A DNA stretch of 64,000 nucleotides from Burhinus oedicnemus. Its lineage: Eukaryota > Chordata > Aves > Charadriiformes > Burhinidae. Shown here piece after piece: positions 36,561 to 48,990 of the stretch (positions are counted from its first letter, which is position 1; each line of letters begins with the position of its first letter). The stretch lies in the NCBI GenBank assembly GCA_008921705.1, contig VFFE01007255.1, positions 1,543,983 through 1,607,982 of the forward strand. Direction: 5' to 3'. The translations under genes and the position numbers were made by a program. The notes below the pieces were generated by a model, which saw only the letters and a program-made list of their open reading frames with translations, was not told the DNA's origin and did no database searches.

Positions 36561-37594
36561 ATTTCAAAAGAAATGGAGTTACAATGTGACAGAAGTAAAC
36601 AAAAGTAAGCTTCATGACACAGAAAGAAGGTACAGGACGTATGCGCTTTGTAGCGCATGCAATTTTGATACCACAACATACACACTTTCCTGGGGTTATG
36701 GCAAAATGCTGTTTTTTCAGTTATAAATGGATAGCCTAAGAACCTCTGAAACACAGCAACCACTGGAGTATCCAGCTGCAAGCAGTTACCGCATACAAAC
36801 TATACAAGAGAGGGGACAGGAGAAGTAAGCCTTCATTCATTCTACCTCATTTCTAATGCAATGGGAGCTCAAGCACTCACAAAAATAAGACAAGAGGACA
36901 AATTTTCAGGTCACAACAGTTAAATTGCTACCAAAAAAAAAAAAGAGCAGAACATGGACTTTCAGTCCAAGAATTACTTTAAAGAAAACACACAACAAAT
37001 AGTAATGAAAGCAAGTTTTTGTCAGAGAAAACGGAGTAGACCACAGACTGTATGCGCCTCTAGGTTAAAAGCTTGTAAAGCAGGTCTCTACAGAGAGCTT
37101 GCAGAAGTGTCTCTGAAATGCAAAACTCCAGGTAAATGTAAAAAAAGGGAAGATCTCATTAGCTACAAGGATCATGCCCTACTGAGTATATCTGCACTTT
37201 TAAAAATTACCTTTGGTAGAAGTAATATCATAGTTGGAGTGACTCAAGTTTTCATTATGCAGGAGCTTTACTGTGCTATTCCAGCAATATAAAGGCCTTA
37301 ACAGTAACAATGAATGGCTGGAGAATCTCCTCCAGCTTTATTCTCCCCCAATATAGGGAAAAAAACCCAAGTTATAAATAAGAGTATTCCAGAAATACAT
37401 AGAATAGCTTCATTACATGAACCAGCCAACTCTGCGGCTAGACAGAAAATATATTTTGGGCATTTATTATATCAAAGTTATAATATCATTTTAGCAGGGA
37501 TCCCAGACATGCCTTTAGAATAGTTTTCAGGAACACGCGGCTTTTTTTGTGTCACGCAAAATATTATTATTACCACAACAGAACAACAATCCAT
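36561..37594. other. Unique DNA, no gene seen
   Basis: Frames at 36557-36781 (minus), 36954-37292 (plus, 112 codons, Lys-rich) and 37314-37523 (plus) carry no recognised domain. A 12-base A run lies near 36932. Confidence 0.5.
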
Positions 37595-37780
37595 TAGTTT
37601 CTGGAATACCTCTACAAGTTACGAGGCCTGGGTTTGAATCCCAGTTTCCTGTACAACTCTCAAAGTCACTTACTGTCTGTGCGGCAGCTTCCCACCCATA
37701 ACGTTTTTCTACCCCGCATCAGAAACGGGTTTTATAAAAAGCATGCATCATTTGTGTGAGATAAGGAAGCGCTTATAGTC
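37595..37780 (+). mobile_element. MIR-type SINE, plus orientation
   Basis: MIR is an ancient tRNA-derived SINE spread among early amniotes or mammals; related CORE-SINEs occur in sauropsids. The tRNA-like B-box ggtttgaatcc is intact at 37631-37641 within gcctgggtttgaatccca. It is followed by gtcacttactgtctgtg, then gcagcttcc, and later by gagataaggaagcgctta, in the usual MIR order (cacttactagctgtgtg, cctcagtttcc, gtaaagcgctta). The A-box end is not readable. A CORE-SINE relative rather than MIR itself remains possible. Confidence 0.6.
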
Positions 37781-40476
37781 TTCACCTATGGAAGAGGACC
37801 ATATTGTGCTAGGCCCTGTAGGTTACTGCTGATCCTGTATTCTCCCTACAGTTCCTCAATGGTGTCTCATGATAGTCACAATGTTTGGTGGCAGTAAACT
37901 CACCTGAGGCCTCCACTTTTAGTCTGACAAAACTGTAAAAAAACACGCATTCACCTGTCATGTATTTTGCTTTCGTTTTTTTTTTTTTTTTTCTCCTTTT
38001 AGTTGGGTGTTTCTGATCTAACTAAACAGCAACACAGAGCATCTGACTGATGATTTAATATTTAATTGCATCATTGCAGTTTCAGTTACAGCTATAACAG
38101 CATTGAAAGTTCCTGGGTTAGGCAAAACTCCCTGCTAGGGAATATTTGAACAATGTTCCCCTCAAAGAAAACAACTGAACACTTTGCTTCACTGTAATTA
38201 TTTTGTAGATGTGGTATATTGAGCTCTGGTCGGGGAACCATAAAAGTTACTGAGATAAGAAACAGGATGTCAACTGAATGGAAATGTGACTCTGGTGATT
38301 ATTTATTTAAATGGTACAGTCAGATACTTGACAATAATGTTTCAAAAGAGACTGTGTGCCTACAACAGCAAGGAACGTGTTTTTTCAGGTCTTGGCTTCC
38401 CATTCACAAGGAACTCTGAGGTTCCCAGACCTACGTGCGAGGCTGGGAACCCCAACTGTTTTGCTCTAGGCCATTGCCCGTCTGCTGGAGATGCTTAGAG
38501 AGAAGGGTGAAGCCGGTAGTAATCAGTGTTTGAAGCAGAAGAATGTTAAACAGAGAGCAAGCTTCAAGTCGCAGGAACTCCTCATTCAGAGGAGTGGTAG
38601 AGTGAATGGTTTTGAACTCGCCTCCAGTGAAAGTGATTTCAGATAAAGCACTACAACAGGTACCATTTAACTTACTAAAAATAAGAGGGAGACTATTCAT
38701 TTCTAAATGACATATGACAAGAGTCGTGAGCTCTCAGCAACTGCCCATCACATTAAGATTTCAGCCCTTGTACGTGATTTAAAGTAATTACAGTAAAGAT
38801 ATCTAAATGCAAATTAATTTTATTAAACAATGAATACTTCAAAGGTTAAGCCTCACATTTTTGCAAGTGAGTTCTGATTTTAAATGTTTCTGGAGACCTT
38901 AAGACTAATCTTCGGCATTACTAAGTATCCATAAGCAGTCAGAAAAGCTGAACATATTCAGGATATCTGGAAAAAATCTAGACATCCAAAATATTACCAC
39001 ACGTTGGTGAACACTTGAAAGCCTTACCCTAATTAAACCTTAGCTCCTAAATAGAGGAAAATAAAAGTGGCGCTGCAGAAGAGGCAGAGAGGGACAAGAC
39101 GGCTCACCCACACTCAGCCAGCAGAACCAGACATCCAACCGCAGGCTCTCGCTGCCCGCTTGGCACCCCCTCGCATCAATTTTCCCAGCCTTTCTGAAAC
39201 GTGGACCACTGACAGGTCATGAGGTTCCTGAGCTCAGGTCAGAAACATTATGAAGGAGGTAGGCTGCGGCCTCTTATTGCAGCTTCAGCACCAGTCTGGA
39301 ATGTTCGACCAGGATTTGGGACCTAGTTCTCTCAGTCACGCTGCCTCCCCTTTGTCCAGTGATGTATTCAAGCAGCACGCTCTAAACACCTACTTTCAAA
39401 CTTGTGCCATAACCTTCCTCTACAATCCTTCCAACTCTGACATTTTAGATATATTGTAATTACTGTATTGCCACTGCAATCAACAGGGTATTAATGATTT
39501 CTATTAATATAATGGACTCTGAAGAACACCGGCTTTTTATTTTTTCTTCTTGCAATGTGACGTGTTACACTACTCTCTTTGGAGGATGCACTGAGTGAGC
39601 AGAAACTGCATCAGTCAAAAATTGCGTCCTTCATGGGGAGCTCTTTTTTGAAACAGTAACCCAGGTGCTGTGTCCTTGAAGGACTCTAGGTGTAATCTCT
39701 GCACAATTGTAGAAGAAATATTGAAGGTCAGAAGCACTTAGTAACTGTGGGAGAATTAGTGATTGCTCAGTGGCTAGGAAAAAAATAATTAGCCTTGCCA
39801 GAGATTTCTGAGGAAATCCTGATGCGTTATGGGACCTATTTTACATCCTGCCTGCTAAAAGGATTATATCATCTATCAGAGGTGGCTGCACTACAAACTT
39901 CCTTTTATCATACACACACCAAAGATCAGGTGAGAGGTTTAATAAAACACTAAATGGAACAAAATGCTGAAGAAACGGAGCTATAATTACCTCTGAAGCT
40001 TTTTCCTTGCCTAGCAGGAAGTCTTTTCATTACACAGTCTTTGCATTTTGAAGGCACTTGAGTCCTTCCTTGAACGATGTTAGATGAAACAATAAAAAAA
40101 AAACCACCACAACACAAGTTTAACGTGCAAAGGAAAGACAAAGCTTGCTCACCAAATCCTGCTTGCTTGTTACCCAAAACCACAAGGTTGAGAGGAAGTA
40201 GAAAAATTTTAGTCTGAAAAATAGGTTGCTTCCCCTCCCTCATGGCGAAGGGTAGACCAGATCTTTACTTGGAGAAAATTGGCATAATTTCTTTCTAGTC
40301 AACCAATTAAAAGAAAAGCGCTTCAGAGTCCCAGAGGCTCTGATTATTTTATACTGTGCTACTGCAGACATTTTAGTCACCATGGGGTAAAGTTACCATG
40401 ATGCATGTCCTTGTAGATATATTAATAGTGAAACACTAGTACTACAATTTAATAGGATTAGCTGAAATTGCTGTAA
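37781..40476. other. Mostly unique DNA, no gene seen
   Basis: The words attgtgctaggccctgtagg near 37803 resemble an ancient repeat seen again at 62750. A T run of about 16 bases sits at 37976-37992. Frames of 66-97 codons (38219-38419, 38431-38700, 39950-40243) lack recognisable motifs. The piece at about 39070-39180 is less A+T-rich but has no coding signature. Confidence 0.5.
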
Positions 40477-40600
40477 TACATTTTACAGATGGGGAAACTG
40501 GGACAAAGGCAGACTTAATTTTAAGCAACTAAATCCATATTTTGGCACCAAAGCAACCTGATTCTCAGTAGTGCAGAACACTTAACTCCCACACTGTAAG
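40477..40600 (-). mobile_element. MIR-type SINE, minus orientation
   Basis: The left end, acattttacagatggggaaa followed by ctgggacaaaggcagactta, is the standard antisense reading of the MIR 3' half (ttttacagatgaggaaactgaggc). The right end, acctgattctcagtagtgca then gaacacttaactcccacact, corresponds to the antisense of the MIR 5' half (ctgactccagagcccgtgctcttaaccac). Both ends lie in the expected order at about the expected distance, so most of the element is present, with the middle badly decayed. Confidence 0.75.
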
Positions 40601-40924
40601 GGGCTCCGGTTTCCACTATTCATTTTTCCTGGGGGCAACCACCCCTCTGTCTACCTCATACACACTCCTGAGAGGTAATTCAACACCTAAGAGCTGTATG
40701 GTATCTCAAACCAGAACCCAAGCCTGGGTACATCACAAAAGAAATTCCCACTTAGGTAATGGACCTGCTTTGCAGGGAATTCCAACAGCTACTTTACATA
40801 CTCACATGTTCTCTATCCCATCCTCGATAGTGGCTTTTTTCCCCTCTCTGATCTGTACTGGAGCATCTTCCTCCCCACTTCCTTCAAAATCCACGGACAA
40901 ATACTTTCCTCCTCTAAACTGCAT
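40601..40924. other. Unique DNA, nothing recognised
   Basis: C/T-rich in places. The 135-codon plus-strand frame at 40698-41105 starts here, runs into the next repeat trace and has no recognised domain. Confidence 0.45.
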
Positions 40925-40975
40925 TTGCTCCATTGGAGCCAATGTTGCTCCAGTGAAAATTTGGCTCCCTGCTGT
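40925..40975 (+). repeat. Ancient palindromic repeat trace
   Basis: gctccattggagc is a 13-base dyad within tgctccattggagccaatg, followed by ttgctccagtgaaaatttgg. This is how I recall an old amniote repeat phrase with actccattgaagtcagtgga decaying. It is short and uncertain. Confidence 0.35.
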
Positions 40976-41229
40976 GAGATGCTGTTCTTATTTGTATTTC
41001 CCTCTTCATTTCTCTTCCTTAATTTCCTTACTTTTGTTCGCTAGTGTTCAGGGGGAAAAAGCAGCACCAATTCTGAACCTTGCTAGCATAGCTCAAAACT
41101 GTTAAATAATAACAAAAAAAGCCAAACAAGAACACAGCCCAGTTTCCACAGTTACAAACCAAAAGCAAAGCAAGTTTTTGCAGTACTATATAGCAAAGCT
41201 TACCATCCCTATTAGGTTATTCATTGTTA
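40976..41229. other. Unique DNA, nothing recognised
   Basis: No repeat family or coding signal is visible. Confidence 0.45.
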
Positions 41230-41384
41230 CACTTCTAGTACCTTAAACGGTCACAATTTGTGCCAGTTCTTCTCGCATTGTATTTTTTCTTGCATTCTTA
41301 TTTAGGAAGCTCTGAAGATGAATCCTGGCTGTTCTCTCTCTGTGCAAACTCAAGGAGAGCTCACAACACTCTGCAGGGCATGCT

Positions 41385-41645
41385 ACAGTATCTTCCTTAT
41401 ATTCTGCCCCCTCCTGGTGTCTTCGGTGTGTTCTCTGGTATTCATTTTCTCCATTGCAAGAACTCAAGTGTGCCTTTTACTTTCCATCTGCTGTAGCCAT
41501 TAAAACAAATTTATTCTGCTGCAAAACACTCCTGTCACCCACTAGACCTAATGTGCCTCCTGTAGTCCCATAACTGGAGCAGGAGAGTGCTGCATCTCTC
41601 CTAGTTCAGCAGCCTCCATTATGGATCCATCACCTTTCACAGCAC
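41385..41645 (+). repeat. Local direct duplication, copy 1
   Basis: This 261-bp segment recurs in the same orientation at 43168-43434, 1,783 bases away. Shared landmarks in order are atattctgccccctcctggt, tttccatct, agccattaaaacaaatttat, tctgctgcaaaaca, tgcctcctgtagt, gcatctctcctagtt and tatggatccatcacctttca. Identity is roughly 80-85% by eye, with several small indels. Similarity may start earlier, since gcattgtatt at 41275-41284 recurs at 43123-43132, with about 65 more bases in this copy between that word and the aligned block. Neither copy encodes anything I recognise. Confidence 0.9.
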
Positions 41646-43167
41646 CTGACAGCTTGAGTCAAGGAAGAGTTTCTCACCCTTTGATGACCTCCTCCCCTGT
41701 CCTCCAGCAGGAGCCCTGCTGACCACTGGTGACCTCTGTCAGTAATCAGTTCCTGTGACAATGTGGATATATCAAGAGAATAAAAAAAAAATTTCCATCA
41801 GCACTGCTTTTTGTCCAAGGTTGTTACTAAACTGAATGCCTGATGAAAGAAATTAAAATAAAGTCTTTTCCTTCCACAGGGTTAACTAGAATGAAATCTG
41901 ACAGCTCCTTCACTTTAGAGGCTTTATATCCCAGATGGTTAACAAATGTAGTAAATAAGCTTACAATTGCACTTTTTCTTGTTGCTGTCAACTCTAAGCT
42001 CCCTCAAGATAAAGAGGCAGTAGGTTAATTGTATACGCACTGCTTACCATCTCCACTCCTCTACCCAGTACTGTGGGGGAAGGAAGAGTGGAGGCGCTGG
42101 GTCCAAGTCCCCCATCCCTCCAGCTTTTGCCAACATGACTCCCCTACACTAGTGAAAAACCTGGGAGAACACAGCAGGGAACTGCATCCTCCAGAGGCAC
42201 ACCACCGCGCTACCCACTCGCAGCAGCCAAGGTCCCCAAAGCTGCCAGGTCCAGATGGCTCGAACACACTGTCGCTCACGTCCAACCTACAAGGTGCAGA
42301 GCAGCCTGCTCAATCCTGACAATAGCTCTGCATCATCAGCAACTCAACTCTGGTGTTTAGATGTATTTATAGGCATGAATACTACACATTATATAAACAC
42401 ACACTCTCCTGTCAAGCAGTTAGAGCTACTCCTGCAAAGCAACAGGAGCGTCTCACGCAAAGGAATACAAAGGCTAAACGACATTTTTTTGTATGTATGT
42501 AGTAAGTATAGAGAAAAGAGTAAGTGGGATCCTTCCTTGCAAGTGGCAATTAACAAAATTATCACAGATAACCTGACAAAAAATGACAAATGAAAACAAA
42601 TAAATGTTTACAACTCAGTGGTGATTATTTAAAGCACTCCACCTTGCATAGTTGTCTATATTTGGGGAAAAGCAGTAGGAGTAAGGAACTAGTCTGGTAC
42701 ACAAAGCCTCCAGTGCAGAAGCCAGTAGCTCCCTTTGAGCACTGGCTTCGCAAAGGTGGAGAGAACAGATGTTCAAGGCCACAGTAGTCACAAAGTCAAA
42801 ACCATCAGGAGCTCCCACGGATGAAGGGATTTAACGTCACATCACTGTGGCCTAGTTCCCCCACAACCTTTTGTAGTGAAGTGAGTGACCAATGTGCCAG
42901 CCAAATATGATTAACAAAGAATGGGCTTAAAAGTGGCTTAAAAGTGAATGCAGAAATTCAGCATTTGGAAACTTTCCAACAGCCAGCTCTAATCAAAAGA
43001 AATTACAATGTCTGGTACACCCAGCAGGACAGTGACACATTGTTCATACTGATAGGCCACAGCCATGTCTGAATGTCCCAGTGATGCTCATGAACTTCTT
43101 GTGGTCAGCCTTGCCTAGTTCTGCATTGTATTATGGTCTTTGCACCTAGAAGGTCTGCATTCTTATG
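41646..43167. other. Sequence between the two duplicated copies
   Basis: About 1.5 kb separates the copies. It contains small frames on both strands (for example 42029-42319 plus, 42255-42593 plus, 42615-42818 minus) with no retroviral, transposase or other known domain. A less A+T-rich patch lies at about 42050-42310. An exact two-copy 11-bp repeat, ggcttaaaagt, lies at 42924-42945. Confidence 0.5.
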
Positions 43168-43434
43168 ACAGCATCTTCATTATATTCTGCCCCCTCCTGG
43201 TGGTTTTTTCCCCCCAGTTCTCTGGCATTCATTTTCCCCATTTTAATAGGGCAAATTAACATCTTGCTTTCCATCTACCACAGCCATTAAAACAAATTTA
43301 TTCTGCTGCAAAACATCCATGGGACCCACCAGACCTAATTTGCCTCCTGTAGTTCCATAACCGGAGAAGAAGAGTGTTGCATCTCTCCTAGTTTAGCAGC
43401 CTCCACGCTATGGATCCATCACCTTTCACAACAC
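43168..43434 (+). repeat. Local direct duplication, copy 2
   Basis: Partner of the segment at 41385-41645. It differs by substitutions throughout and carries its own small insertions, for example a T/C-rich stretch near 43203-43216. The flanking sequence on the right does not match that of copy 1. Confidence 0.9.
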
Positions 43435-44045
43435 ACCAGTCAGGCTGGTTGCCCATATAACTATCAGCACATTAGAAACAAAAGTTAGTTCGGGAGTACC
43501 ATGAGGTTTCACGAGGTGGTGATGGTTTAAAGGGATTTTTTTCTTTTGTGTGCTACTGCAGCACAACTGGAGACCTCTGACACCAACTTCTGGACTGTTA
43601 GAGTTATAGGAGAATTATAACATCTGTATGCTTCCGGCTCTATCCCATAACCCAGAATTCATCCGCTCTCAGTAAGCTGGACACTTCTGACAAAGAACTG
43701 AAATTTAATCATATTTACATCAATTAACCCAGCTAAAAAAAAAAATAAAAAAATTTAAAAAATCAAAACCACATAACAGCCAAAACATACTTGAAGTGCA
43801 TAGCTTATGCCTTTTACCTGAACATGATCCGTATTCCTTCAACAAGGACTCTTCTGGCCTCCCCTACAGTGAATCTCACCTGCCACGGCAAGTGCTTCTC
43901 AGCACTGTAACAGGCAGAGCCCCAGGTGTTTTGGAAAAGGGCTACACCAACAAAGGACTCTTCAGTATTGCTGCCTGGTGGATTTGCAGTAAATTGGCAC
44001 TTGTGTATGTCTTTTTTTAATTCTAAATTTGTACCAACATAAGCA
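43435..44045. other. Unique DNA with an A/T-rich tract
   Basis: An A-rich tract with a few T residues lies at 43735-43770. The 74-codon frame at 43796-44020 has no recognised motif. Confidence 0.5.
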
Positions 44046-44115
44046 GAGTCATTATAAAGTACTTAGGGATTTTCAGCAAATTAGAAGGCTGGGCTAGATG
44101 AACTTTCCCTAACCC
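44046..44115 (+). repeat. Possible ancient LINE 3' tail
   Basis: tcattataaagtacttaggg, then attttcagcaaattagaagg, then ggctgggctagatgaacttt. The first part is like the L3-type taaagtgctttg end; the last resembles the CR1 ggactagatgatcttt phrase. Two different families are hinted at in 70 bases, so the assignment is weak. Confidence 0.3.
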
Positions 44116-46326
44116 TTATAAAGAAAATCCACTGTTCTAGCACAAAGTACTATATAGTCTATTACACATCACATCTCACTATTGCTTCCATCCTACTTAA
44201 ATAAATCACTGTAAAGTCAGGTTCTTTACCTCTTTAATTTACAGAATAGTCATAATGGAAGATGTGTATCATCAACAAATAACAAACAAGCTAATCTATA
44301 GTTATAGAACTGCCTACAAAGAAGTCCTTATATACTCTCAAAATGAAATCTGAAATTCAAACACCAAAAGAGAATAAGAAGATATATTATTTAAAAACCA
44401 ACTAATTAACACAACAAATATACAGCAGAGAATGATACAGAAGAATACACGGTTTTGTAAGCTTCCATTTCACTATTAGCATTTTAACAAGAAAAACGTC
44501 CTAATTTAGAAGAGACTCTAACTTTGACTTCTCCAGCAATGTTATTTGGCAATTAAAATTGTTCCTTTCAGCTTTGGAAAGAAATTGCCCAGAGTTTGGT
44601 CAACAAACTACTAATGTGATTTGAAATACACCCATTAAGGTTGAGGGGATTGGTTCAGACTCCAACAGCACAAAACTATTTTGACCCACCATTGCAAAGT
44701 CCATGTCACTGTGCTGCTGTTAGAAGTCCAACAGCAGCCTCGAACCACACTTACAAAGTAGCAGTGATCAAATCTTTGAAGATGCTACATTTTTATGGAA
44801 GAACAAATCTCTTGGTCAGAGCTTTCATTAGAAATAGGGGTGAGACAGTATGGGGACACTGACTTGTATTGCATTATCTCTCCTTGAGCTTTGTCACTGT
44901 TTCCGTAAATCATTGAGGAGACACTTGGTTTTAAATATGGCGACGGTCGCACTGTCCTCAGCACCAAAAGCACACGCTTACACTTCAGCTCATGCCAAAG
45001 TGTGTCGCTGAATGAGGCAATACACAAGTAAATTAGTTTACAGTTTTAGCACCTGAAAAGCTGTTAAGTTTCCCAAAAGCTGTGAAGCCTTGTTAGAGAT
45101 GCACTCAACAGTGGGGGAAAAAACTCTGAAGAGCAAGAGTACTTAAATTAACAACCTATACAAAGAACACACGCCTGCCATCCCCTCCCAGAATTGTTGT
45201 GCTTTTGTTTTGCTTTTAAATCAGAATTCACTGTTGCTTTAGAAAAACATTTACACAGCAAGCGACCATTGTAACAACAGGGCTTGACAAAACACGCTAA
45301 ATATGTACAATGAGGCAGTTTGTGCAAGCTATGAAGTCAACTTGAAGCACACTGGAGCTGCTGTAAATTCTCCCTAACGACAGACAGACATCTACCCCAG
45401 GCATTCTTTTGAAAAACTGCTGGTTTTGATCCTACAAAATGGCTGCTCAGCCTTGAGCCTAGGGTTTTTGTAAAGCGGGCTGCTGCTGGTTTAATTGCAG
45501 CAGTTTCTATTGGCTTAAGTGGAGTGCTGTTACAGCTGGGAAGAGAGCTTGGGCGCAAGGGGGCTGCTGCTTTACAGAGCTTCACTTCGAACACGTTACT
45601 ACCCAGGTCTGCTTAAAAAAGAGAGACACTTTCCATGAGCGTGTGCTTTCCTCCCTAACTGAAGAAATGCAGCCAAATACTATCTTCTCCCTGGAAAAGT
45701 ACAAAAACCTTTTTGAAATTGAAGTGCAAACTGGAAAAGAAGTTGGTTGAAGTCCAACACACAGGCCTGCCAGACAGTGTTTCTGGGTTTTGGTTCTCTA
45801 ACTTGCTGGAGATGCTGTTTGATATTGAACTTTTGTTTGGACTTAAGTTTCTAATTCACTAAAATGGTGATAAGAACAGCAATAGCAATTGCAAAGCAAC
45901 ACCCAAACTTCTTGATCGTTCCATGCACTCACTAATTTCCCAGCACATTGTCAGCAGAGCAAATGCAATCACGCATACATGCCCTCTTCCCCCTTCCTCT
46001 TCCCCAGAGTATCCCGCGTGTTTTCAGAGTTCATTATTACAGGTTCAGAAATGCCTGCTTCCACAATTACCATTTATGAGGCATGCAAAGCCTTTTTCTC
46101 CTATAGGATTTGAAGTAGATGTCACTCGTATTCTATTTATTTACCTCCATAGCCAAATTCTCCACTTTCCTTTGCTTTTGCTTAAAAAGATGCAAAGAGG
46201 AAAGAATATTGATTCTACAACAAACTTTGATTTTTCAAAGCACCTAATTAAGCAAATGCTTCATTAAATAAGTCTAGAATAAAACATTAGTTTGATAGCT
46301 GAATCAGGGACCCAATTAATAAAATA
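44116..46326. other. Unique DNA, no gene seen
   Basis: Frames at 44641-44862 (plus), 44785-45027 (minus), 45337-45594 (minus) and 45923-46267 (plus, 114 codons) have no recognised domains. No repeat is recognised. Confidence 0.5.
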
Positions 46327-46455
46327 ACACAGAATTTTTGATGTTGGAAGGAATTTCCAGAGGTCACCTTGTCCAACACCCCTGCTCGAGTGGGTCACCT
46401 AAAGCAAGTAGTTGGACCATGTCCGGAGAGCTCTTGAATATCTCTAAGGTTCCTA
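46327..46455 (-). mobile_element. CR1 LINE, truncated 3' end, minus orientation
   Basis: Read on the plus strand it begins acagaatttttgatgttgga and continues through ggtcaccttgtccaacaccc, ctgctcgagtgggtcaccta, ggaccatgtccggagagctc and ttgaatatctctaagg. This is the antisense of the CR1 3' end (acagaatggttgggttgga, ggtcatctagtccaacccc, ggaccatgtccagatgg, ttgaatatctccaagg). Substitutions are more frequent than in the copy at 21928, so it is older. The right boundary is uncertain and may extend to about 46490. Confidence 0.9.
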
Positions 46456-48990
46456 GGTTCCTATTAAGAACTTCTTAAAAATTGTCTGCTCTTTAGCATG
46501 AACAATTCATATCAGATCTGCGCAGACCTTGGTAGGTCATCTTTTGATTTATCTTCTCTCATACAAGAAAAGTAGTTTGAAAGTTAACATTAAAACTTCA
46601 TTGGCAATGATTTCCTCCTAGGAAGAGTATAGCGTAAGGACCTAAAACTCCATCAAATAGGTGGAAGACTGAACAAACTACATATCTGAATGCACTGGGA
46701 AAACTCCAAATACTTTAAACGAGACTACTTCAGAATGAACACTGCCTCAGGATGTTTGCATCATACCACTCTCTGGTTCTGAAGTTTTGTTTTTATGGAT
46801 TTTTCATCGCTTGCCTCAGCCTTGAGATTCTGTAAAGGAACTTGGTAGAAAATGAATTTTAAAAGCCTTTATGATTCTTCTCTTTAAAACTTCTAAAAAT
46901 CAAATCTCCTTAATCCTGGAACAGATTTATGTATAATTTATGTGTGCAAACTCGAGTCACATACACCAACTTCTGTGCTTAAGGCCGGAGTAGTAACAGC
47001 ATTACTTTCATTTGTAATCTAGTTACACACAGAGTAACAACAAAGAAGTGATGTCTGGTAGTATCAACCAGTACCACCGTATGCAGTTCTTTCCATCCCT
47101 ATCCATCAATCAAGCACCAGAGAGAAAAAAAGTTAATGCTTACTGAATAAAACAAACATCACTGCCATAGTCCTCAGAGCTATCTCCAGTGTAACGCTGG
47201 AGACACCGTGTAGGTTGATTTGCAGCATGGTGCAGCTGGTAGCTGCTCAAGGAATCCATGGCTTTGTAGATTCTGTACTCTACACAAAAAACATAAGACA
47301 CAGGAACCCCTACTTGCAAAATTTGTCTAATATCTTGTGTGGATTTACCATGTCTTTAACAGGATTTCAAAGTTTCCTCCTTTATTAAAAAAATCCTTCA
47401 GGATGGCAAATTACAGATTGCAAGCTGGATATAAACAATGGAACAATTAATATACACTTAGCTGGGGAGAATTCACAGCACCAAAGTTATTCACTTTGAA
47501 TCTCAAACACCATTTGGGGCCCTTACTAATTCCAGTTATCATTGTAGTACCAAAAATAGACTAATTCATACATTTGCACAGTGATCTATCAGAATTTATA
47601 GAATTTTTATTAAACTCCAGCTCTATTAACATACCTGTAAGGGCTGCAAATTCTTTCTCGGACAGTAAAGTTTAGCTGGATTAGGACCACACAGAATGGA
47701 AGAGATTAAGCTGTACACAACCATAGGGTTATATTAAAAAAGTAGTCAATGCATCGACACAAAGGCTATTAAAATAATAATAGCGTGCCACGTGTATCTC
47801 AAGAAATTACAGCATAATACTTTGAAATATTATCACAAAATGGTTAGTACCAATTCAGGGGCACAGTTTAAATATTCAAAAGGGAGGAGTATCCATCCAA
47901 CGGCCCAGGGACCGCATTTGCAAAATACCCATTCACCAGTGCAAAGATATCACAGCAGGTGAGCTAGCAGTAATGAAACTACTGGATGCCAAGGCAACGT
48001 GGAAAGAGTTCTGCTGCACGTTAACGAAGGCATATTCTACAGCATTTACCAATTACCTACACAGCCCTCAGAAGCACTCTCTTCTCTGCAGGCATAAACT
48101 CAAAAGTGCAGCAAAACAACTTAAACTTGCAAAGGCACATTAAAGCAGAGCTCATAAAAACTGTCTGTCAGAATCAAGATGTATGGACATAGGCAAAGGC
48201 CACAAATCAATCTAGACTGCACTATCCAAAGGAGAGATTTGAAGGAATTTGAGAAGTAAGGAAGATCATTAATCTTGCATGTGCCAGGCTAGAGAAGTGC
48301 CTGTGATTCTGAGTCACGTTAACGGGATGATGGAGGCAAGAGTCACTGTCCACCCACCTCACAAGGGTGCGTCCCTAAACTCTACCGCCTGCTTCAGGAA
48401 CTGCTTAACATTTCATTTTTAAGAGGTTTTTCATGTAAGTAGTGGTAGGAAGAGAACAGCAGTCTATTACTTTTCTGGCTCTCCCAAGAGTGCTCTGCTC
48501 ACCCAGGTGCAAGGCCATGTCTCCACTAGATTGCTCTCCCACTGCATATTTTCCGAAGAGCAGCCCAGCTTACACCAGAAGAGCTTCAACTTCCTTCCCT
48601 CCACCTCATTTTGCTCCCTCATCTGCCACGGAGGAGCCTAACGCGATGATAACACAGCTAAAGCAGGAAACGGAAGAGCAGTACCGTACACAACAACGGC
48701 TGGAGAAAAGCTGCAGTTGCAAAGCAGGAAGGTTTTAAACAACGCAGAAAGCCCTTGAGGGCAAGGACAAGAAAAGCATGAGGCTTGTTTGCCAAACAAA
48801 CTGTCATGCTAAAAGAGGTAAGCCCAGGTCATTACAGCTCAGTAATGGACTTGATTACCAACAAGTTTTGTTTGAAAACCCTGGTATTTCCTTGAAGTAC
48901 ACAGGATTCTCTCCGATACTTGCAGATTGGTGTATTTTACATAGAGGTTTAGCAACGGTTTGTGATGTATGGCCTAAATGACAAATGAGC
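46456..48990. other. Unique DNA, no gene seen
   Basis: Featureless by eye. Frames at 48442-48738 and 48778-48981 (plus) lack recognisable domains. No repeat family is seen. Confidence 0.5.

Noticed and set aside
37621..37655. Possible tRNA gene from the intact B-box
   Set aside because: No matching A-box or cloverleaf stems; the following sequence follows the MIR SINE order.
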